NCBI RefSeq assembly: GCF_000143415.4
Contig: NW_003314416.1
Coordinates: 37,881-61,577, forward strand
Direction: 5' to 3'
Source of the DNA: Selaginella moellendorffii
Taxonomy: Eukaryota; Streptophyta; Lycopodiopsida; Selaginellales; Selaginellaceae
DNA length: 23,697 bases
The notes beneath the pieces are model-generated. The model was given only the letters and a program-made list of their open reading frames with translations. It was not told where the DNA came from and made no database searches. This document shows positions 1-9,285 of the stretch, piece after piece. Each line of letters begins with the position of its first letter. Positions within the stretch are counted from its first letter, which is position 1. A program made the position numbers and the translations under genes.

Positions 1-3000
1 GTATGGGCAGGCGGAAGCTGACGAGCACATTGTAAGTTTCTTCATCGCTAGGCATTCGTTGATCCGGGGTCGCAGGAGACGTGCTCCATGGTCATCGCGA
101 GGGATTTGAGGCAGTACGAGGACGAGATTCTCGATGTAAGTCTGCGGAGAGTGATGCGCCGGTCATTTTGGCCTGAGCCTTGTGTTGCAGGTTTTGATCC
201 AGTGTGCCGAGGAGCTTCCACACAAGCTGCCCTTTTATGGCGCTGTGGTAAGCTTAAAACCGAGAATCTAGTGGAGAGCTCATCTGTTTTCTTTCGTGAA
301 GGTTGGTCTCACGAACATAGAGGAGGCAAATTTTGTTTCTCGAATCGTTGAGAGAGTTCACAGTCGGCTCCAGGTAAATTCTTGCTTCTTCATTTTCTTG
401 AGGAATTCTCAGCTCGTTCCTGTCAGGATGCACTCAATACCGAGGATTGTAACAGATTGAGAATACTTTTACGGTTCCTGGCGGTGTTGGTAAGGTCGAT
501 ATATGTTTTTCTTCGCTAGTTTCTCAGACGTTATGGTTTTTTTTTTCTCTTTTAGATGTGCAATAACGTCATCTCGTCCACCTCCCTCGTTGAAGTGTTT
601 GAAACGCTCCTGTCTTCAGCCGCAACTACTGTTGATGAAGAAGTTGGAAACCCGGCCTGGCAGCCGCGAGCTGACTTCTACGTTTCGTGTATCCTGTCAT
701 CGCTTCCTTGGTGTGGATTCGAGCTGCAAGAGGTAATGTTGTGTCCTCATACCGGCATCATGGTTAAGAAGATGGTTTTTCTCTGTTGTAGCGAGCTCCG
801 GAGGAGCTTGAGCGGGTTATGGCTGCTGTAGAGGCATATTTTAGCCTTAGAATGCAGAGACCGGATTCCTTACTCACTCCTTTCTACGTGGATTCTAGTG
901 GAACTTCTCCAATCACGGGTCAAGTACTGTTCGAAAAGTCTTTCGTCTGCGCGCACTAAAGCTGTTTTCATACAGGACTACGTACAGGAGTTTTGGTCCA
1001 GGACACAACAATTGCAACAAGCTGGATGGAAAGCTGACAGTGGTCTGTTCCTTAAAAAATAATTGGACCTTCTTAATCGTTTATGCTTTTGCCAGTTCCG
1101 AGGCCATATGCTTCTTTCGAATCTCGACTAGTAACGTCTCAGACCCTTCACCAGCTGAAGGCTCTAGCTTGCCCAGCTATACCAAAACCATATACTGGTC
1201 CAAAGGATTTGGCTTTTGGGAGGCAAACTCATGAAGCGGAAACCAAATACCCTCAAAGAACCGGTCGTTTGCGGGTTTTTCCTCCAGAAAATTCAGAGAA
1301 GGTACTTGAAATAACTCTTCTCTTTCCTCGTACTGATTGTTGTTTTTCTAGGATATGGCCCCTATCGATTGCTTCATTGTGGAAGAGTATTTGCTGGATA
1401 TAATGTTGTACTTGAATGGGAGGTACGTGGAAGCTACCATTCGAATCTCTGTAATTACCGGATCGTCTTGTTTAGTCGCAAAGAATGCGCAGCTTTCATG
1501 GTAGGGCTGCCCGTGCCATTTCGTTACGACTACCTTATGGCTGAAGTTGTTTTCGGACAGGTAAGAAGTTTATTCGCGTCTACAAATCTGATATTTGTTT
1601 CTCCGCCAGATGCTTTTACTTCCCAAGCCTCCTTTTAAGCTGATTTATTACACTATAGTCATTATTGATCTCTGCAAGGTTAGCTTTGTTCCAATCCCCC
1701 CCTGTTATCAAGCTTTCTTTTCTTACTTTTTTTTTTTTCTATCTTGCAGGCTTTACCTGGTTCTTTTCCGGGCTTGCTTGCTGCGGTCGTACGAAATCTG
1801 TTCAGCAGAATTAGTGAGCTAGATGTTGAATGCAGATCTCGTCTCAGCACATGGCTTTCTCATCACATGTACAGTCCTATATTTTGATTTTGCTTCCATG
1901 GTTTTAACAGGCTGCTCGCAGGTCTAATTTTCAATTTATCTGGCCATGGAGCGATTTTGCTCACGTTGCTGAGCAACCGGCATGGTCACCTCAACGAGTC
2001 TTTGTTCAGGAGACGTTGGAGAAGGAAGTTCGCTTGTCATATTGGGAAAGAGTGAAACAGGCAAGGAATTTGACGATGCTTTGGAGCTTTTCTCACCTGT
2101 CAAATCTGGATGGCAGAGTTTGGACGATTCTCCAAAGCTTTGTGACTTACTTCCTCCAAAAAACACTCCAGAGTTCAGATTTAGTCGGGACAACCAAGTA
2201 GAAGGTTTGGAGACAGAGACGGGGTTTGCTTCTGAGTTACTGGCACAGATCAAAACAAAGAAGGGAATGAAAGACATAGAGTCGTGGTTTGAAAGCAAGA
2301 TTGTTCCTGCTGCTGGTCAAAAAGTTGCAATCGAGATCCTGCTTCAAACACTTCTCAACTTGGGGTCAAAAAGTTTCACACACATGGTCACTGTGCTCGA
2401 GAGATATGGTCAACTCATTGCTACGCTTGCACCAGATGAGACGTTACAAGTACATGTGATCGACGAGGTTGCCAGGTTCTGGCAGAATTCATCTCAAATG
2501 ATCGCGATTGTGGTGGACCGCATGATGGGCTACAGGTTGGTATCCAATCTGGCAGTTATCAGGTGGTCCTTTAAGGACGAAAACGTTCAAACTTTTCACA
2601 CTTCTGGCCGGGTCTGGGAGGTAGGCGTTTTTTGACGAAGGACATTGGACTATGATTAACAGTTTTTCCTGTGTTTCAGCTTCTGGGAAATGCAATCAAT
2701 AAGGCAGGCAATCGCACCGCAGACCTTCAAAGGGATGTGGTAAACGCCAAAAGAGCACTAGACGAAGCTGATGGAGCAGTTAGCAAAGCCGAAAGAAACC
2801 GATCGAACGTTCAAGAGCTCATTGATTCGGCCGAGACTGACGATGCACGGAAACAAGCTACGTCTAAGATGGAGTGGGTCAAAACGACGGTTATAAAAGC
2901 AAGAGGTCGACAAACTGCTGCTCAGGATCTACTTGAAACGAAGGAGGCTTTACTCTCGGGAGCTCTTAGGGAGCAAGACGTATGACCTTTAGTTTTCCTT

Positions 3001-3532
3001 TTTAAAAACGTTCGCTAACATACCGAGTTTAAATGCAGACGCTTGTGTGTTTGGTGTTCCAGAACCTTGTCTCAACTATATCTTCCAAGCATTCGAAAAG
3101 TGATGCTGATGGTGCTGATACTGCGGAGCCGGAAGCTATGGATGTCGACGCTGATCCTTCTGCAGCTGCAACAGAAGGCAATAACAACGAGAACAACGAA
3201 AACCAGAATGAAAGGTACAAAAAATCGGTTTGAATTCTTCCTTAACGCTAGAATCAATCTACCAGTGTGGCAAGCAAGGGGGAAGATCATCCGAACGAGG
3301 AGCTCAAGCACTGGCAAAGATGCACGATGGGACACCTTGAGGCATTTTGTCGCCAGTACGCCGCAGAGGTAGGCTACTAGAACTTGGTCTTTGCCTTTCT
3401 AAACGGTTCACTCGACAGGTCTGGCAGATGATCGAGAAACTCGATCAAGAAGTGTTCACGGAAAATGCAAACCAGGAAGTCATCAAAGTTGTCTACTCTG
3501 CCATTAAGCGCCCAAGCTTGGACAAGAACTAA
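1..3532 (+). CDS. CBP80: Nuclear cap-binding protein subunit 1 (CBP80/ABH1), 5'-truncated by the window edge
   Basis: Large subunit of the nuclear cap-binding complex, which with CBP20 binds the m7G cap and links transcription to splicing, export and miRNA processing. Nineteen exons can be joined in frame: 1-31, 76-135, 191-247, 302-373, 427-489, 556-732, 792-923, 976-1042, 1096-1301, 1352-1422, 1476-1560, 1610-1678, 1750-1868, 1922-2060, 2117-2620, 2680-2979, 3039-3214, 3266-3368 and 3419-3532 (stop TAA). They give about 847 residues, close to the size of plant CBP80; only a short N-terminus lies outside. Family-typical stretches include EVFETLLSSAATTVDEE, VFVQE..LEKEVRLSYWE, GSKSFTHMVTVLERYGQ and DRMMGYRLVSN, all in MIF4G-like helical repeats. 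A charged insert rich in Asp, Glu and Asn precedes the last helical piece. The intron at 2061-2116 has a GC donor. Identity is secure from recognition of the plant family; exon borders are inferred. Confidence 0.93.
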
Positions 3533-3671
3533 GAGGCAAGTATTTCAAACTCACACTTACGTAAGAGCTATAGACCGCGGCAGCCAAGGATCACGTTGAT
3601 CCTGTATTTTCCCTCTAAAAAATGGTAAAACCCGGTTAAAGGTTAAATTTTGCTTACTACATAAGCGAGCT

Positions 3672-4403
3672 ATGGCGATGACAGCGTGTTCTTCGGATCC
3701 CCAAGGTATGTGTTTGTTCCTATCGCTCGCGCTATTTCACATTTTTACTGCAGTGGCGCTGGATTTCGCGAGGGTGGCTGTGAAGAGTATCGTTGCCGGA
3801 GGAAAAGGGGAGAATTTGGCTCCGAGCTCCAAAGGGTTTGCCGCGGCTGCCAGACGCCTCAACACCAACGAGGAAGACGTCCGCCACACTGTCTCGCTAT
3901 TGTCTCGAGCTCTTGCCCGTGCTGCCAAGCTCAACGTTCCCGCGGATCGCATGGTGGATTTCCTCGCTAGATTGGGTTACCAGGATCAAGTAAGCGAGAC
4001 AATAGCCAGCTTCTACAGCGAGCAGCTCCCATCGATTCGATCGGTGGTTTCTTTCCCGCTCGTCACAGCTCCGATATACAAGTCTCTCGAGTGGAGGCTC
4101 GATGTGGAGGTACGATTATTTGTTTTCTGTCTGTCTTGGAAGAAGAAGCTGAAGAACAAAGTTTTTCAGGTTGCGAGCCGGAGATCACACAGCCCAGCCC
4201 GACCATCGTTCCTGCTCAAGCTCACAACCTCTAGTCCCAGCTTTTTGCGAGGAGTGGATCATCCATCACCGCCCGCGAGAAAAGTTCACTACTTGCAAGC
4301 CGACTACAAGACGCTGCGAGAGATTTGTGCGCAGCTCGAGCAAGCACTGAGCGAGAGCAAGTCGTCGCAAACCCGGCGGATTCTTAGCCAAATCAAAGAG
4401 TAG
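3672..4403 (+). CDS. COMMD2: COMM domain protein, COMMD2-like
   Basis: COMMD proteins form the hetero-oligomeric Commander complex, which works with retriever in endosomal recycling. Three exons: 3672-3705, 3754-4109 and 4170-4403, giving 207 residues (animal COMMD2 is about 199). The N-terminal helical HN domain carries AARRLNTNEEDVRHTVSLL. The COMM domain begins at EWRLDVEVASR (about residues 126-136) and ends with HYLQADYKTL and QLEQALSESK, an order that fits COMMD2 better than other family members. The start is the first ATG; a second Met follows two codons later. Both introns (48 and 60 nt) are multiples of three and have no in-frame stop, so the unspliced RNA would also be open, encoding 243 residues. 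The gene lies 139 bp after CBP80 and 164 bp before the J-protein gene. Subfamily assignment is by eye, so COMMD2 is likely but not certain. Confidence 0.8.
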   Translation: MAMTACSSDPQGMCLFLSLALFHIFTAVALDFARVAVKSIVAGGKGENLAPSSKGFAAAARRLNTNEEDVRHTVSLLSRALARAAKLNVPADRMVDFLARLGYQDQVSETIASFYSEQLPSIRSVVSFPLVTAPIYKSLEWRLDVEVRLFVFCLSWKKKLKNKVFQVASRRSHSPARPSFLLKLTTSSPSFLRGVDHPSPPARKVHYLQADYKTLREICAQLEQALSESKSSQTRRILSQIKE

Positions 4404-4468
4404 TCTAGTTTCAAAGCTCTTCCCCAAGTTTGCTTGTTTAGTGGGATTCACTTGGAAAAACGAAATCG

Positions 4469-4498
4469 TTGACTCCATTGACTATCATTGACTGTCAA
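4469..4498 (+). promoter_or_regulatory. W-box cluster upstream of the J-protein gene
   Basis: Three exact TTGACT motifs start at 4469, 4478 and 4488, and an inverted GTCAA follows at 4494-4498. TTGAC(C/T) is the W-box bound by WRKY factors. The spacing of 9-10 bp places the sites on one face of the helix. They sit 70-100 bp before the ATG of the J-domain gene and about 65 bp after the COMMD2-like stop. Function is inferred from the motif and its location only. Confidence 0.5.
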
Positions 4499-4540
4499 GC
4501 TGGAGGAACTTAAAGGCCATGAAAGTGTTTTTTTATTGCA

Positions 4541-4550
4541 TTTAGGGTTT
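4541..4550 (+). promoter_or_regulatory. Telo-box-like motif in the leader of the J-protein gene
   Basis: TTTAGGGTTT, the complement of the plant telo-box AAACCCTA(A), lies 18 bp before the ATG at 4568. Telo-boxes are common near the starts of plant genes for translation and RNA processing. The match is short, so chance cannot be excluded. Confidence 0.35.
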
Positions 4551-4567
4551 GTAAGTATAGGTCGGGT

Positions 4568-6834
4568 ATGGCGCGGGAGAAGAAGAAGCGGAGCAAGCTG
4601 CGGCATTCGGACGATGAGGAGGAGGCGCGGCGTAGCAAATCCAAACACCGGAAGCGAGGTAGACATTGCGATCCATCCAGCGACGAGGATGCCAGCAGCA
4701 GTGGCTATAGCAGCAGCAGTGAGGACGAGAGAAGGAGAAGGAAGCGCAAGGAGAGGAAGAAGGAGAAGAAGAGGAAGGAGAGGAAGAGGAAGGATAATTT
4801 AGAGAGCAAGAGCAGGAGTCTGGAAGTAAATGGCGGTGATGAAGAACTGGTGGCGCCTGAGATTGTGGCAAACGAAATTCTCCTCGAGTTTCCAGCACTC
4901 TCCGGCGAGCTCAAGCAGGTACAGCATTCTTCTCCTATCTAGCAAAGCTTCGATCAATCCTAATTTCGCCTCTTCTTTCTTTTGGCTCAGCTTCTCCATA
5001 TGGTTGATAGTGGCCAAGGAGTCGATGTTAGTGGCATCCCGGACGAGAAACTTAGAGAGCTTCTTTTCAAGCTGTTCCAAGCGCTGAAACTTTCGAAGGT
5101 AGATCGAGTTTACTTACTGCCTGAAGGGTCGAATCCCACGCTCTCGACGTTGGCAGAAGTTTTGAAAGGCGTGCCTGATGCTGCTCCAAAAGAAGAAGAG
5201 GAAGCGATCGAAAGAAAAGAGTCTCATGGGATTGGACCCGCGGAACGTCCTCCGGCTCCCAGGTAGTCGTGTTTAGTTTGCAAAACGCTCGTTTTTTTTA
5301 TCTTTCTATCTCTTGCAGGGTGATAGGTCCGACTATGCCGACTCCAGATATGTTGGCGGCAGCAGCAAGAGTAACAGAGGCAGAGGATGCTTTGAGGTGA
5401 CTTTCTGAAAAGCTATTTCGATATAGTATAAGTTTGTATTTCAGAAAAGCGGAAGAAGAACTGGACCAAGATCCTTTTGTTGGTCCTCCTCCGCCCGCAA
5501 TTGTTGCCGAGGCAGAATCTGTAAATGAAGCTGAGCGATTTGAAGAGGTATGTTTCTTCTCCATGTTGGTTATATCTTGAGGAACTTTTTGCTTGGTTTT
5601 TCAGGTCACTAGAATACTGGATCCGGATATGAGAGATGCGTATCACATCTTGAGCGTCAAGCCAGATGCAACTGCAGAAGTGATCAAGAAAAGGTTCGCT
5701 TTTCTTTTTTCTTCCTTCACTCAAGTCGTGATTTGTGTATCTTTTCTCAGGTACTGGAAGTTGTCGCTCCTCGTTCACCCGGATAAATGCGCTCATCCTC
5801 ACGCACAAGATGCATTTACAACCATAAATAAAGCATTCCAAGAGCTTCAAGATCCTGTAAAGGTATGAAAAACATTCGAAAGCCTCCTGTCGTGACTAAA
5901 ATGCTTAATACCATTCCACAGAGAGCGGCAATTGACCACACTATATCCGAAAGGAAAAGAAAGGAGGAAGAGGAGGTACTATGGCATTTTGAGGCTATGT
6001 GACATGCACCGACGGTCTTGATTTTGCAGGTTGAGTTGCGGTCCCTTCGGGAGGCTGCTCAGTGGAGGCGCATGCGAGGTACTATTCCACTTTTGTTTTC
6101 TCTTTGTGAGCTTAGAACTTCGAGTCCATTACAGGCGAAATAGCGTTGGCTGGAGATGATGAGCTTCTTGGAACAGCGCCAAAAGCTCCAAGTCGGGACG
6201 AATGGATGACTGTTCTTCCACCAGAAAGACAGGTAACTTCATTCAATGGACTGCGGTGCGTCCAGTAGCACATAAAATATGATGTCTATGTCTACAGGCT
6301 GGACCTCCGAGCATGCATTCAACATTCTTTAGCAAGACTGAGAAGACTGGGCGAGGAGATACGAGCGTATGGACAGACACTCCTCTTGAGAAGGCACAGA
6401 AAGCAAAGATGCAGTGAGTGGACGCTGTTTAACCCGCATGACTTACATCTAATGATCTTATCTTTTTTCTAAACAGGTACCTGGAAGCTTACAATCAGGC
6501 TGCTTTACCAGCGGCTGCCACGGACGCCGCTACTGCCGCCGAATCTCAGAGATCATCCGAGATTGCCAAAGTGGTGGACAAGTACAACGAGAAGAAGCGG
6601 GCCGAGTCTCTAGTCGAGAAGCATAAACGAGAAGCGTCCGAGAAGAAAAACGCCGGGAACAAGAAGAGCCAACCGGTTGAAGATTGGGTTGGAAAGCATC
6701 CGTGGAAGCCATGGGACCGAGAGAACGATCTGGCAGCAGGGAGGAAGTCCGTGAAACTCGACGCCAAGTCGATGGCACAGGGACTAAGCTCAAGGTTTGG
6801 TTCTTCCGGTGCTGGCGAACGGAAGTTCCTCTAG
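4568..6834 (+). CDS. J-domain (DnaJ) protein with C-terminal DUF3752/GPALPP-type region
   Basis: Predicted nuclear J-domain co-chaperone. Eleven exons: 4568-4918, 4991-5262, 5319-5396, 5445-5547, 5605-5693, 5751-5862, 5922-5975, 6030-6078, 6135-6232, 6298-6413 and 6477-6834, giving 559 residues. The first about 80 residues are a basic and acidic Lys/Arg/Ser/Glu tract that looks nuclear. Residues 180-200 contain a GPTMP motif. The J domain spans about 278-335, with DAYHILSVKPDA, YWKLSLLVHPDK (the catalytic HPD at about 306-308) and NKAFQELQDP. The C-terminal part has WMTVLPPER, FFSKTEKTGRGDTSVWTDTP and HPWKPWDRENDL, matching the DUF3752 layout seen in GPALPP-motif proteins. The intact HPD implies Hsp70 stimulation. 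A role with spliceosomal or other RNA-protein complexes is plausible from the charged N-terminus but is inference. The two exons that encode the J domain meet inside an Arg codon. Confidence 0.87.
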
Positions 6835-7023
6835 TATTGACATTGACTATATATCCATGGTTTGTTTTCATAAAGATATCAAAAGAGACTAAGGTTCTCA
6901 AAGCTCGTTCAAAGCCTCGTTCAAAGATCTGTATTGACATGTATTTTGTGATGCTATTAGACATAGAATTTAGAAGAAAAAGAAAAAAGAGGAAATTTAA
7001 TTAATTGTTAAAGATTGTAAATT

Positions 7024-8364
7024 TCAAGGCCTTGGAGGTGGGTTTGGAACATTAAATCCAGCGAAGAAAAAGTCGAGGCTACTGGGCCTTGCGATGTTGT
7101 ATGATCCATGCCAGAAATTCTTCATGACAAACCAGTAACCAGCCTCAGTGAAATGATTGCTGTCGAAATATAAATAATCCTTGGGATTGTCACACACAAA
7201 TTTGGCATATTTAGTTTTGTGGTCTGGCTTCCAATCATGCTTGTCAGCATCCCCACAAAACTCTGCTGCATTAAACGGTCCACCACCACAGCATGCCTTC
7301 TCTACCTCTTTGAAACCTGGATTGATATACACAAATTAATATGAATGGAAAGTTATTTGTTCAGCTTACCATATTTTTGAGGGTTCTTTAACACGTTCAT
7401 GATAACTGGAGATGGATTCAATGTTGCAATGTTCAGCTCACGAAAGTCATGGTGAAGTTTTACAGCGAGATTCTGGAGTTGTGTGTTGTATGCATCCACA
7501 AGAATGTTAATGATTCCTGTGCAACCCTCTGGGGTTAAATTGGTGTTCCTGCTTTGTGCTGATAGTGCCCTCAAGTTAGGAGTACATCCAATTGGTGGTA
7601 CTAGGAGAATTATGATATGTTTAATACCATAACTGTAAATTTCCTATTAATCAAAATAAATATTTGAAGTTAGAGAAACACTTCGAAGACTTTTGTACCT
7701 GGATAGCACTCGAGTATGCCTGTATCATCTGCTGGAAGAGATATGGGCTTGGAAGAGCATTAGCAATATCATTAGCTCCCATGCTAAACAAAGCGACGGA
7801 ATTCTTCAAGAGCTGGTTTGTAAACTCCACACCCTTCTCCTTTCTATACTCATTTGTGACGTTGCGAAACTGGCGTAGCTGCTGGTTCATCGAAATAACT
7901 CCCTGATATAACCAGAAAAGAAAAAAATAAATAAAATTAAAAAACCCAAAATCCAAATCAGCCATAGAAGAGGAAAATTATGAGATTATACGTACGTGAT
8001 GCACATTCGTCTCATCTAGCAAGCCTGCACCGGCAGATGCGAAGTTCACCCCACTGAGAAAGTTGGCGCCGGGCTCAAGAAAAGGTGGCAACAACGGAAG
8101 CCCCAGTGCTTGAGCCAGGAAATCTGCAATCGTTCTACCATCTGTCCAACGCCCTGTTGGCTTGCTGAAGTACGTCTTTCCATACGGCGGAACTGCACTG
8201 ACAATCTTGGAGCCTGGGATGTACGTGTTCTCTCCTCCATCTAACGCTGAGTCCCCGAAAACAAACAGGCCTTGTACTTGTGGATTCGTGCTAGGAGGAG
8301 TCACAGCTTGAGATGTTGAGATGCATGCAAGGAAAACAATGGTTAGAACCCTGAGCGCTTCCAT
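7024..8364 (-). CDS. GDSL esterase/lipase, secreted
   Basis: SGNH-type plant esterase/lipase acting on ester-linked lipids or cell-wall esters outside the cell. Four exons read on the minus strand: 8364-7996, 7902-7699, 7643-7370 and 7316-7024, giving 379 residues, the usual family size. A hydrophobic signal peptide covers about residues 1-20. Block I is LFVFGDSALDGG with the nucleophile Ser in GDS. Block II is NFASAGAGLLD, and block III is SMGANDI, whose Asn helps form the oxyanion hole. Exon 3 carries VPPIGCTPNLRA, and block V is YFDSNHFTEAGY with the Asp and His of the triad, so all catalytic residues are present. The start is the first Met before the signal peptide. It points away from the ABCG gene, sharing a 921-bp divergent spacer. 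Substrate cannot be predicted. Confidence 0.93.
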
Positions 8365-9285
8365 CTCTCAACTTCTATGTTACTTCTATGGTTTGGTTTG
8401 TATTTCTCGCGTTTATATAGTATGGAATAGCCAGGTATGGAATGGCCATGTAAGGTCAAATTGGTTTGTTTGGAATAATTACCAGTTAAATGTCTTCTTA
8501 CGTTCTTAGCGCTATTAGAAGGGTCATGCATGGAGAACACTAAAGCATGGCAAATTATCCAATTGGAATCATTTCCAGGCACCATATGGAGTCAATGGAG
8601 TTCTTCTAGATCGTTCAAGACCAAGAGAATTTCTGTTTCTCGAGTGAGATCGGTCGGTTTTGTCACGAAAGTTTTGCTCGCGATCCCTCACAAGTATTTT
8701 GCGCGGGAGTTTGTTCCAACCAGAGCCACGCATTCTCTTTCTGTGTGGAGGGCCGTCACATTCGTTTCGTAAGGCTTTGGTTGGACGGTCCCGATCTATT
8801 GCCCCTACCGTGGCAGGATCCCTGCCGGACGTTACAGATCAATGTCCATCGCTGGCAAAAGTAACATCATGCAAGGGGGCCAGGTAAAGTAAAAGTAAAC
8901 TTAGTACACTCGCATCATTCATTTCTCCCGCCGTTCAAAGTAACGGGTAAATGAGAAATTACTAGATTTAGAAAAAGGGACCGTGGTACTGTATGGGCAT
9001 TCCACCGCGCGGTGGTATATTTACGAAGCATATGCCCCGCATCGCATGGTCACACAAAGAGAGCTTTATGGAGGGGAATGCGCAGCGATGGCGATGGCGC
9101 CACCGGAAGCACGATCTTCTCGGCGGATTCCAGCTTTAAATCCGGCATTCAATCGGTTCGTGGTTGGAGCTTTCTTGTTCTTGCAGCTGTCGCCACGGTG
9201 GGTGGAAATCCCTGGCTGCATTGCCGCAGATGCCTAGGATAGCTCGTAATCTCGGCCAGCGGAGCTAAGATTTCGCCAGATTTGG
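8365..9285. other. Divergent spacer between GDSL (-) and ABCG (+) genes
   Basis: No convincing coding exon was found. The left end holds the GDSL TATA box and two near-identical GTATGGAAT(A/G)GCC copies at about 8419-8447. The rest is of mixed composition; short open frames have no family resemblance and none splice sensibly. The right 250 bp presumably contain the ABCG promoter and leader, but I see no clear TATA box there. Confidence 0.5.
8412..8419 (-). promoter_or_regulatory. TATA box of the GDSL gene
   Basis: Read on the minus strand this is TATATAAA, 48 bp upstream of the GDSL ATG at 8364. That places a transcription start near 8385 and a very short leader. It is a perfect TATA match at a sensible distance. 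Confidence 0.6.

Noticed and set aside
1982-2116. Frame change in CBP80 read as a pseudogene frameshift
   Set aside because: A GC-AG intron with consensus flanks restores frame and the conserved sequence exactly.
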